From NCBI GenBank assembly GCA_027297085.1, contig JAPUIL010000754.1, forward strand, positions 1-5,044: DNA of 5,044 bases. Direction: 5' to 3'. The notes beneath the pieces were generated by a model. The model did no database searches. It had not been told where the DNA came from and saw only the letters and a list, made by a program, of their open reading frames with translations. Every line of letters starts with the position of its first letter. Position 1 is the stretch's first letter. Source of the stretch: Verrucomicrobiota bacterium. GTDB lineage: Bacteria > Verrucomicrobiota > Verrucomicrobiia > Opitutales > UBA2995. Of this stretch, positions 1-5,044 are shown in pieces. A program made the translations under genes and the position numbers.

Positions 1-409
1 GAAACCCAGCGGTTCCAATCGCTGGAAAAACCATGGAGGAACTCATGCGCGGGTATTGGGTACGTTTCCTTTGGCAGCCGACGGTTCGTTTTTCGTAGAA
101 GTGCCTGCGGATCGTCTCTTGCAGTTGCAAGTGTTGGACAGTGACCGGCGGGTTCTGGGCAACCAGACTTTCTGGATGTATGCCCGGCCCGGAGAAACGC
201 GCAGCTGCATAGGTTGCCATGAACAACCCGATATTGCCAATACTCCACCAAAAATGCCGCAAGCCTTGCTCAAGAGTCCTCTGAGCGCTTTACCTTCGGG
301 CGATGAGTTTTCCTACCGCGCCAAATTCTGGCTCAAAGGAATCGTTCCCGATGAGGCGGAAGACCGAAACCGCACGGTGCGTGCAGTTAACTTGATGGCG
401 CGAAATTGA
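1..409 (+). CDS. C-terminal end of a large c-type haem protein with hydrazine-synthase-alpha-like region (5' end outside window)
   Basis: The frame is open from base 2 to the TGA at 407-409, giving about 135 C-terminal residues. The gene starts before the window, so the TTG at 56 is not a credible start. One haem c attachment site, CIGCH, is encoded at 206-220. It is preceded by a beta-rich stretch (GTFPLAADGSFFVEVPAD) and followed by a tail with FSYRAKFWLKG and TVRAVNL. From memory, this arrangement is typical of the C-terminus of large secreted proteins from Verrucomicrobiota and Planctomycetota annotated with the 'hydrazine synthase alpha subunit middle domain'. The covalent haem implies a periplasmic or extracellular location and a redox role. 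Sixteen bp separate it from the next gene, also a haem protein, so an operon is likely. The family name reflects domain homology and does not imply anammox hydrazine synthesis. The substrate is unknown. Confidence 0.8.
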   Translation, partial: KPSGSNRWKNHGGTHARVLGTFPLAADGSFFVEVPADRLLQLQVLDSDRRVLGNQTFWMYARPGETRSCIGCHEQPDIANTPPKMPQALLKSPLSALPSGDEFSYRAKFWLKGIVPDEAEDRNRTVRAVNLMARN

Positions 410-425
410 ATTCGGTTTCAGGTGT

Positions 426-2294
426 ATGGATTCAGCAGGCATCATTTTGTCACGTAATCTGATGCGAGGTTTATCTGGATTGATATTTGTTAGTATTGTC
501 TTGTGCGCCGGAAGTGGGTATGGATTGTCTGAATACGTATCCGCAACGGCTATCGCCGGAGACCCAAGTGGTGAGCACTTGTATGTAGCGGATAAAACAG
601 GTCATCAGATAATTCGGATCAATATTTCAAGCGGCAAAGTAACCGGCCGGTTTTCATTGCCAGGTGCACCGACCGGACTGGCGATTCAAAAAAATGTTCT
701 TTGGGTAACGACAGGGGCTGATTCTGGAGTTATTTTGGAGATAAACAAAGTCTCTGGAAGGATACTTAGAAAACTGGAAGTAAATGTCGCATCCCGGGCA
801 CCGGTATTGAGCAACGATGGTAAGCGGCTTTTCAGCTGCAGCCAATTTACCAACGAAGTAATCATTTTTGATACGGGTTCAGGTCGGGAGCTCAAGCGAG
901 TTGCAGTTAAACGTGATCCTTTCGCAGCTGCCATTACTCCGGACGATCGATACCTGGTGGTGGCGAATCGTTTACCTGTGGATGCATCCACAGCATCGCA
1001 TGTGGCGGCTGAAGTAAGTGTAATTGACGCACAAAAAGGCGAGCTAGTCAGACATATCAAATTACCGGACGGAAGTACCGGTGTTCAGGGGGTTTGCATT
1101 AGCAGCGAGGGTCGATTTGCGTGGGTGACGCATCTCCTTGGCCGCAATCGAGTACCAGCGACTCAACTCGAGAATGGCTGGTTGATAACCAATGCTTTGA
1201 GTGTGGTCGACCTTTCCACTTTAACTCTGGCCGATACTTTTATCCTGGATGATGTCGGGCGTGGTGCGGCCAATCCTTGGGGAGTAGCGGTATCACCTGA
1301 CGAGAAATATTTGGTGGTAGCACTATCCGGCGTGCATGAAATTGTCCGGATCGATTTACAGGACCTGATTAACCGTATCGGAAATATGAGTACTCCTACT
1401 GGTATTCGAAATGCCAAGGATTCCATTTCATACCAGCCGACGGGTGGTTATGATTCTTTCAATCGGCTTAACGGAATCAAGACGCGTATTCCATTAAATG
1501 GTAACGGTCCTCGGTCTATAGCGATTGCAGGTAGTCGCGTTTATGCCGGAATGTATTTCAGTGGGTCGGTTGAAAGTGTGGCATTGGCGGGAACGTCTTC
1601 AGTTTCCGAATCCATTCAATTGAACGATCAGCCTCCTTTTTCCGCTGAACGTCTTGGGGAGCGTTTGTTTCACGATGCTGAGTTGTGTTTTCAGAATTGG
1701 CAAAGTTGTGCGGGATGTCATCCCGGGGGTCGGACGGACGGAATGAATTGGGACCTGACCAACGATGGAATCGGCAATCCTAAAAACGCAAAAAGCCTTT
1801 TGTTTGCTGGCCGAACTCCTCCTTTGACTATGACCGGGATTTTCGAATCGCTGGAGCAATGTGTGCCGTTTGAAATTCAAACCATTCTATTCAGTGCACC
1901 TAAAAGAGAGGAAGCAGACGCCCTTGTAGCCTATATTAAATCTTTGAGTCCAGTCCGGAATCCGTCTGTGATAAAACCGGAATTACAGGATTCAATTGCG
2001 CGTGGTAAAAAGATGTTTGAAAAGGCAGAATGCATGGAATGCCACGACGGCGAATACTATACCACCATGCGGATAAAGCATATCGGAACCAGTAATGAAA
2101 TGGATCACCAGGCTCGATTTGACATACCTACGCTCAGAGAAGTATGGCTTACCGCACCCTATTTACACGATGGAAGAGCTCGGACTATTCATGAGGTGTT
2201 AACCACGTTCAATCCAGAGGACCGGCATGGAGAAACATCACAACTAAGCAGTCAGGATATCGATGATTTGGTAAATTACGTGTTGTCGTTATGA
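426..2294 (+). CDS. Secreted YVTN beta-propeller / di-haem cytochrome c peroxidase-like fusion protein
   Basis: 622 residues. A hydrophobic export signal spans about residues 14-33 (GLSGLIFVSIVLCAG). Residues about 40-390 are a beta-propeller with YVTN-like blades, for example HLYVADKTG at 51-59, YLVVANR at 176-182 and SPDEKYLVVA at 290-299. Residues about 405-622 are a di-haem bCcP/MauG-like domain. Haem 1 is CAGCH at 428-432, followed by NWDLTNDGIGNPKNAKSLL at 441-459. Haem 2 is CMECH at 536-540, followed by the family signature TAPYLHDGRA at 576-585. The protein should bind two haems c outside the cytoplasm and oxidise a substrate or pass electrons. The distal haem ligands cannot be assigned here, so peroxidase versus MauG-like oxidase stays open. 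The ATG at 426 has an AGG at 420-422 only 3 nt upstream. Met13 (462) would give a tidier signal peptide but has no visible ribosome site. Likely co-transcribed with the upstream haem protein. Confidence 0.9.
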   Translation: MDSAGIILSRNLMRGLSGLIFVSIVLCAGSGYGLSEYVSATAIAGDPSGEHLYVADKTGHQIIRINISSGKVTGRFSLPGAPTGLAIQKNVLWVTTGADSGVILEINKVSGRILRKLEVNVASRAPVLSNDGKRLFSCSQFTNEVIIFDTGSGRELKRVAVKRDPFAAAITPDDRYLVVANRLPVDASTASHVAAEVSVIDAQKGELVRHIKLPDGSTGVQGVCISSEGRFAWVTHLLGRNRVPATQLENGWLITNALSVVDLSTLTLADTFILDDVGRGAANPWGVAVSPDEKYLVVALSGVHEIVRIDLQDLINRIGNMSTPTGIRNAKDSISYQPTGGYDSFNRLNGIKTRIPLNGNGPRSIAIAGSRVYAGMYFSGSVESVALAGTSSVSESIQLNDQPPFSAERLGERLFHDAELCFQNWQSCAGCHPGGRTDGMNWDLTNDGIGNPKNAKSLLFAGRTPPLTMTGIFESLEQCVPFEIQTILFSAPKREEADALVAYIKSLSPVRNPSVIKPELQDSIARGKKMFEKAECMECHDGEYYTTMRIKHIGTSNEMDHQARFDIPTLREVWLTAPYLHDGRARTIHEVLTTFNPEDRHGETSQLSSQDIDDLVNYVLSL

Positions 2295-2316
2295 ATTGTG
2301 ATTCGGTTCTTGTTTT

Positions 2317-2382
2317 TGTAGGGGCGGCTTTACGCCACGATCGCTCGTTGCAGGTGGATTCGCAGCTAAAGCAGCTCCTGCC
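2317..2382. repeat. REP-like palindrome, unit A
   Basis: The left arm begins TGTAGGGGCGGCTTTACGCC (2317-2336) and continues ACGA to 2340. The right arm, TCGCAGCTAAAGCAGCTCCT (2360-2379) plus GCC, is its imperfect reverse complement. The stem has mismatches and a one-base offset, and encloses about 19 nt. Each arm also holds a small internal palindrome around TTTA/TAAA. It is the first of three related units in the 256 bp between convergent genes. It resembles repetitive extragenic palindromes with TGTAGGAGC...GCTCCTACA ends that I recall from several bacterial genomes. Genome copy number cannot be seen here. Confidence 0.7.
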
Positions 2383-2403
2383 TTTTGATCGGAAGTTGAA
2401 CAG

Positions 2404-2464
2404 GTAGGAGCAAATTCATTCGCGACCCGAAGTTCTGGTAGGTCGCGATTAAAATTGCTCCTAC
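2404..2464. repeat. REP-like palindrome, unit B
   Basis: Two 24-nt arms (2404-2427 and 2441-2464) match as reverse complements at 21 of 24 positions around a 13-nt loop. The left arm starts GTAGGAGC and ends TCGCGACC; the right arm starts GGTCGCGA and ends GCTCCTAC. The mismatches fall only in the AT-rich middle of the arm. This is the best-paired of the three units. It shares the GTAGGAGC ends with unit C and, more loosely, with unit A. Confidence 0.8.
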
Positions 2465-2486
2465 ATTTAGTATCGAAACACGTAGG

Positions 2487-2540
2487 TGTAGGAGTGCTTT
2501 AGCTGCGATTTTTTATACTGGTCTATAGATCGCTCCTACA
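2487..2540. repeat. REP-like palindrome, unit C, possible plus-strand terminator
   Basis: TGTAGGAG at 2487-2494 pairs perfectly with CTCCTACA at 2533-2540. The left arm continues TGCTTTAGCTGCGA, matching the arms of unit A, while the right arm has decayed beyond ATCG. A run of five T (2541-2545) follows the stem on the plus strand. It might therefore help stop transcription of the cytochrome operon ahead of the convergent cyclase gene, but the loop is long (38 nt) and this role is only a possibility. Confidence 0.65.
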
Positions 2541-2550
2541 TTTTTGTGAA

Positions 2551-3507
2551 TTAAAATGTCGCAATCGGGTTCAGTGGCGAACCCGTGCCGCCTTCTACTG
2601 GGATCGGAGCAACGGTAAGGAGAAACTCGTAACGATTCAATTCGGCTGCGATTTTGGATAAGCGTTCCAGCTCGAGATTATCCAGTATGGGTACGCCCAT
2701 TACGTTAAGCATAAACATGTGAATAGGGCTGGTGAATCCTTCCACTCCACTGGGTTGGACATCGCTGCCCGTATCGCTGCCCATCACCGCAATGTCTCTT
2801 TCCTTGAGCCAGCGTGCACAGGAGGCATAGAGGCCGGCTGCGCCGGATTCCCAGGGCCCTAATTCATCGCGTCGCGCCCAACGTCCGGTGTAAAGAATCA
2901 CTGCATCTCCTTTCCCAATTTTGACACCCACCATTTTTTCCCAGGCATCAAGGTCTTCAGGGTAGAGGGCGGTGCCCGGTTCAAGGTATTTGACGCCTTT
3001 GAGTTTTGGTCCATCGATCAATACCGCTCTGGTAAAAATACCTTCCTTGGCGTTGCGCACGTCGAGCTTGGCCGATCCTTTTTCAGTGACCACGCTGGCG
3101 GGAAATCCGTTATACAATTTCCCCTCATGCACGTAGTGGCACAACGCATCCATGTGCGAATGGGCGAAGCCGTGGTAAGAAACCGAGTAGTTATCCGAGT
3201 TCCACTGTTCACCAAAAACAACCATGGTGTGCATGAAGGGTCTGGGATTATCGGGTGCGATTTTTTTCAACACATCCCGAGCCAAGGATACGGAAATACC
3301 ATCTTTGACCAAAGCGGCTGCTTCCTTCCGTTTCTGCGGTGTAATGAGATTGAGTGCTCCTTTTTGATCGTCAACTCCCCAACGTCCCCAATTGGAGAGC
3401 TCTTCGATCATCGCATTGATGTCTTTTGCTGTGAGCGTATCGCGCTCGTCGGCGAAAGTGGCTGAAGAGGTGAGAAACAGAAGTAGGAAAATTATTCTTA
3501 GGCTCAT
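2551..3507 (-). CDS. Exported cyclase-family metallohydrolase (kynurenine formamidase-like)
   Basis: 318 residues. A Sec signal peptide covers about residues 1-19 (MSLRIIFLLLFLTSSATFA, cleaved before DE), so the enzyme acts in the periplasm or outside. The mature part matches the cyclase family (Pfam PF04199), which hydrolyses amide, lactone or ester bonds using a divalent metal. The metal-site segment is YHGFAHSHMDALCH at 111-124; H118, D120 and H124 align with the HxDxxxH part of the usual HxGTHxDxxxH motif. Other subfamily marks are LEPGTALYPEDL at 175-186, GSDTGSDVQPSG at 243-254 and the C-terminal GGTGSPLNPIATF at 306-318. Length is complete. The ribosome site is weak (AAGAA just before ATG). 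It lies 142 bp downstream of the TIM-barrel gene on the same strand. The substrate is unknown; a role in tryptophan breakdown should not be assumed. Confidence 0.88.
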   Translation of the reverse strand: MSLRIIFLLLFLTSSATFADERDTLTAKDINAMIEELSNWGRWGVDDQKGALNLITPQKRKEAAALVKDGISVSLARDVLKKIAPDNPRPFMHTMVVFGEQWNSDNYSVSYHGFAHSHMDALCHYVHEGKLYNGFPASVVTEKGSAKLDVRNAKEGIFTRAVLIDGPKLKGVKYLEPGTALYPEDLDAWEKMVGVKIGKGDAVILYTGRWARRDELGPWESGAAGLYASCARWLKERDIAVMGSDTGSDVQPSGVEGFTSPIHMFMLNVMGVPILDNLELERLSKIAAELNRYEFLLTVAPIPVEGGTGSPLNPIATF

Positions 3508-3540
3508 TTCTTATTTTTGTTGAGTATCGTTTTGTTAAAT

Positions 3541-3570
3541 ACGGCACTGCAGGGATGCAGTGGCCTTACC
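3541..3570 (-). repeat. 30-nt hairpin element, copy 1
   Basis: Read on the minus strand it begins GGTAAGGC, then forms CACTGCA / TGCAGTG (7 bp) around the loop TCCC, and ends CCG. It aligns without gaps to the plus-strand element at 3583-3612: 18 of 30 positions are identical, including the flanks, and the stem positions differ in a paired way. It lies in the gap between the two minus-strand genes. No T-run follows it on the minus strand, so it does not look like a standard terminator. Confidence 0.6.
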
Positions 3571-3582
3571 TTCTTTTTTGGT

Positions 3583-3612
3583 GGTAGGGCAGTGGCGTCC
3601 TCGCCACGCCGC
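3583..3612 (+). repeat. 30-nt hairpin element, copy 2
   Basis: On the plus strand it begins GGTAGGGC, then forms GTGGCG / CGCCAC (perfect 6 bp, 3592-3597 with 3602-3607) around the loop TCCT, and ends GCCGC. It is the inverted partner of the element at 3541-3570, 12 nt away. The facing flanks (3563-3570 and 3583-3590) can also pair over 8 bp with one G-T wobble, so the two hairpins could sit on a shared stem. It resembles GGTAGGGCG...GCCG repeats I associate with Verrucomicrobiota genomes; this is from memory and unverified. Confidence 0.6.
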
Positions 3613-3649
3613 TTGGTTTGTTTGGTGAGCGAATAGGTTTTATTACAGG

Positions 3650-4582
3650 TTAGCTGTTCAGAGCCGTGTCCAGTTTGTTCAACCAGGTAGGCACTTCTTT
3701 AAACGGATTATTTTCTTCAAACTCCAAGACCACAAAACCTTGGTAGTTGGCTCGTTTTAGTATGTCCGCGATTCTGTCGAGATCGGCCGGATATTTTTTG
3801 CCATCCGGGGCCTTCATTTTGACTTTGACCTGCACATTCACCGTATGGAGAGCGCATTGTTCGAGGTCCTCGTAAGGCGTATCCGAAATGAAATTTCCCG
3901 TGTCCAGGTTGATGCCAATCCAGGGACTGTCGACTTTTCCGATGATTTCCAAAAGAAGTTCAGGAGTGATGTTTCCGTGGTTTTCCACGCCGATAAAAAT
4001 CCCTTTTTCACCGGCGTAATCGCAGCAAATTTTAAGGGACTCGATAGCATTTTTTACTCGATCTCGTCCTTGAGCGAAACCGTTACCCGTTCCGGCAAAG
4101 AAGCGCACATGAGGGGCTCCCATCGCAGCCGCCTGGTCAAGCCCATGTTTGGCCCCTTCGATCTGGTAATCGAGTTTCGGGCCCTTCGGCAGCGAGAAGT
4201 CATTTCCAATAGCCGTGCCGCTGATCGATAATCCGCGGACAAAGGCGTGATATTTCAGGCGATTGTAATAATCTTTACCTGCATCGGGCGGAATAAAGTA
4301 GGCCGTTAGCTCGGCGCCCTGGCAATTATGGTCTGCACAAAAATCGATAAACTTAAACATATCCATCGAACGGGAAGGATCCTCAGGCTTTTGTGGTTTT
4401 CCTTTGGACCATAAGAAATATTTCCGGAAGGAATAACCAGCCAAGCCAAGCCGAAGTCGAGGGTTACCTGGTCGGATAAAAGCGTCGCCTGCGGATAGGC
4501 TGGTTGGGAGGCTGGCACCAGTTGCCAGAACGGCTGAAGCCAGGGTGCTGCGTTGGAGAAATGTGCGTCGTGATGTTTTCAT
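3650..4582 (-). CDS. Tat-exported sugar phosphate isomerase/epimerase-like TIM-barrel protein
   Basis: 310 residues. The N-terminus MKTSRRTFLQRSTLASAVLA has the twin-arginine motif (SRRTFLQ, residues 4-10) and a hydrophobic stretch ending near residue 31, so the protein should be exported folded through Tat. The rest fits the xylose-isomerase-like TIM-barrel family (Pfam PF01261), with LRLGLAGYSFR at 43-53, GAELTAYF at 89-96, GVENHGN at 198-204, GINLDTGNF at 223-231 and YQGFVVLEFEE at 280-290. Probable metal ligands are E200, D227 and E287. The strand that usually supplies a histidine reads VNVQVKVK at 248-255, so Q251 may stand in for it. Reactions in this family include isomerisation, epimerisation and dehydration of sugars or inositols; the substrate here is unknown. 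It is first of two co-directional genes with the exported cyclase. No clear ribosome site precedes the ATG. Confidence 0.88.
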   Translation of the reverse strand: MKTSRRTFLQRSTLASAVLATGASLPTSLSAGDAFIRPGNPRLRLGLAGYSFRKYFLWSKGKPQKPEDPSRSMDMFKFIDFCADHNCQGAELTAYFIPPDAGKDYYNRLKYHAFVRGLSISGTAIGNDFSLPKGPKLDYQIEGAKHGLDQAAAMGAPHVRFFAGTGNGFAQGRDRVKNAIESLKICCDYAGEKGIFIGVENHGNITPELLLEIIGKVDSPWIGINLDTGNFISDTPYEDLEQCALHTVNVQVKVKMKAPDGKKYPADLDRIADILKRANYQGFVVLEFEENNPFKEVPTWLNKLDTALNS

Positions 4583-4611
4583 GGGGTAATCGTATTTCGG
4601 TTTTTATTAGC

Positions 4612-4638
4612 CGCGAGAGAGCGCAAAGATCGCAAAGA
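4612..4638 (+). repeat. Three tandem 9-nt repeats, consensus (N)CGCAAAGA
   Basis: CGCGAGAGA, GCGCAAAGA and TCGCAAAGA lie end to end. The last two differ by one base and the first is degenerate. They fill part of the 100-bp spacer between the divergent TIM-barrel and GxxExxY genes, 44 nt before the GxxExxY start codon. From memory, CGCAAAGA-type tandem repeats often sit near GxxExxY genes in diverse bacteria, but I cannot confirm the association here. They could be regulatory, a recombination footprint or a small mobile element end. Confidence 0.6.
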
Positions 4639-4674
4639 ATAGTAATAGATTCAATGACGAATAGTCTCTATTTT

Positions 4675-4679
4675 GAGGT
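4675..4679 (+). promoter_or_regulatory. Ribosome binding site GAGGT for the GxxExxY gene
   Basis: GAGGT lies 3 nt before the ATG at 4683, slightly close but the only purine-rich match. No other in-frame ATG follows in the gene, so it fixes the start. A small inverted repeat, AATAG-TCT-CTATT (4660-4672), sits directly upstream and could affect access to it. Confidence 0.5.
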
Positions 4680-4682
4680 ATT

Positions 4683-5044
4683 ATGGAAAATGAACTAAGA
4701 AACCTTTGTAATATTGTCCGGGAAACATCGTTCGCAATACACAAATTCTTCGGTCATGGACATTTGGAAAAGGTATACGAGAATGCGCTTGGCCATCGGT
4801 TGAGAAAAGCTGGTATAACCGCAGCGGCTCAGTTGCCTTTGACTGTTAGGGATGAGGATGGTACTGTTGTTGGCGAATATTTCGCGGATCTCTTGATCGA
4901 TGAAAAGTTAATCGTGGAAATAAAGGCGACAAGGACTCTGTCCAATGATCATGAAGCTCAATTACTTGGTTATTTGAAATCGAGTCGTATTGAGCATGGG
5001 CTCCTTATCAATTTCGGCTCTTACAAATTTCAGATTAAAAAGTA
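4683..5044 (+). CDS. GxxExxY protein (PDDEXK_3-type), 3' end at window edge
   Basis: The frame is open from ATG 4683 for 120 codons to the last complete codon at 5040-5042; the final TA could begin a tyrosine codon or a stop. The name-giving motif is GHLEKVY at residues 26-32 (G26, E29, Y32). A PD-(D/E)xK nuclease-like core follows: D69 in EYFADLLID (65-73), then E79 and K81 in LIVEIKA (76-82), and the conserved Q93/Y97 of AQLLGYLK (92-99). The end LLINFGSYKFQIKK (107-120) matches the usual C-terminus, so at most a few residues are missing. The family (Pfam PF13366) is common and often multicopy in environmental bacteria. Its function is not established; the fold suggests nucleic-acid cleavage or binding in the cytoplasm. 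It is transcribed divergently from the TIM-barrel gene, behind a tandem-repeat spacer. Confidence 0.88.
   Translation, partial: MENELRNLCNIVRETSFAIHKFFGHGHLEKVYENALGHRLRKAGITAAAQLPLTVRDEDGTVVGEYFADLLIDEKLIVEIKATRTLSNDHEAQLLGYLKSSRIEHGLLINFGSYKFQIKK

Noticed and set aside
1..409. Genuine anammox hydrazine synthase alpha subunit
   Set aside because: Only the C-terminal region is visible and the rest of the window shows no anammox gene; domain-sharing proteins are widespread in other bacteria.
426..525. Lipoprotein signal on the propeller/cytochrome protein (IVLCAG around C27)
   Set aside because: The residues before C27 are V-L, not the small residues of a lipobox, so an ordinary Sec signal is more likely.
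686..1060. 124-codon minus-strand open frame inside the propeller/cytochrome gene
   Set aside because: It lies wholly within a well-supported gene and its translation is low-complexity Ser/Thr/Arg-rich with no recognisable family; it is a frame shadow.
2317..2540. CRISPR array
   Set aside because: The repeated parts are inverted arms within each unit and differ between units; there are no constant direct repeats with equal spacers.
3127..3465. 112-codon plus-strand open frame opposite the cyclase gene
   Set aside because: Antisense to a clear family member with complete motifs; the translation shows no domain or signal.
3541..3612. Rho-independent terminator after the TIM-barrel gene
   Set aside because: Neither hairpin is followed by a T-run when read on the minus strand, the direction of transcription here.
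3845..4231. 128-codon plus-strand open frame opposite the TIM-barrel gene
   Set aside because: Antisense to a gene with a clear Tat signal and conserved barrel motifs; no independent support.
4504..4698. 64-codon plus-strand open frame overlapping the start of the TIM-barrel gene and of the GxxExxY gene
   Set aside because: It overlaps two better-supported genes, and its translation includes the tandem repeats and ends just inside the GxxExxY gene.

Overview
The window (about 47-50% GC by eye) looks like chromosomal DNA of a marine or environmental member of the Verrucomicrobiota/Planctomycetota group. No marker gene is present, so this rests on gene families and repeats: a protein ending in the hydrazine-synthase-alpha-like haem region next to a beta-propeller/di-haem cytochrome, a Tat-exported sugar-phosphate-isomerase-like TIM barrel, an exported cyclase-family hydrolase, a GxxExxY protein and abundant small palindromic repeats. 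A Verrucomicrobiota (Opitutales-like) origin is my best guess, at moderate to low confidence.

Layout. (1) Positions 1-2294, plus strand: the 3' end of a large secreted c-type haem protein, then, after a 16-bp gap, a complete 622-residue protein joining a YVTN-type beta-propeller to a di-haem cytochrome c peroxidase/MauG-like domain. They look like one operon for periplasmic or outer-surface redox chemistry. (2) Positions 2295-2550, between convergent genes: three tandem REP-like palindromes with GTAGGAGC/GCTCCTAC-type ends. (3) Positions 2551-4582, minus strand: a Tat-signal TIM-barrel protein (upstream) and a Sec-signal cyclase/kynurenine-formamidase-like metallohydrolase (downstream). They are co-directional, 142 bp apart. 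The gap holds two inverted copies of a 30-nt hairpin element whose stem pairs covary. (4) Positions 4583-5044, plus strand: a divergent spacer with three 9-nt direct repeats ending in GCAAAGA-like sequence, then a GxxExxY (PDDEXK-like) gene reaching the window edge.

How the genes work together. The first two genes probably share an electron-transfer or oxidation role outside the cytoplasm. The two minus-strand genes are both exported and could act in one catabolic pathway for a sugar- or lactone-like compound, but no substrate can be read from sequence. The GxxExxY gene seems unrelated to the rest. The three repeat families are the least explained part: they fill most of the non-coding space and look like mobilised or structurally constrained small elements. 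I found no tRNA, rRNA, CRISPR array, transposase or phage gene.
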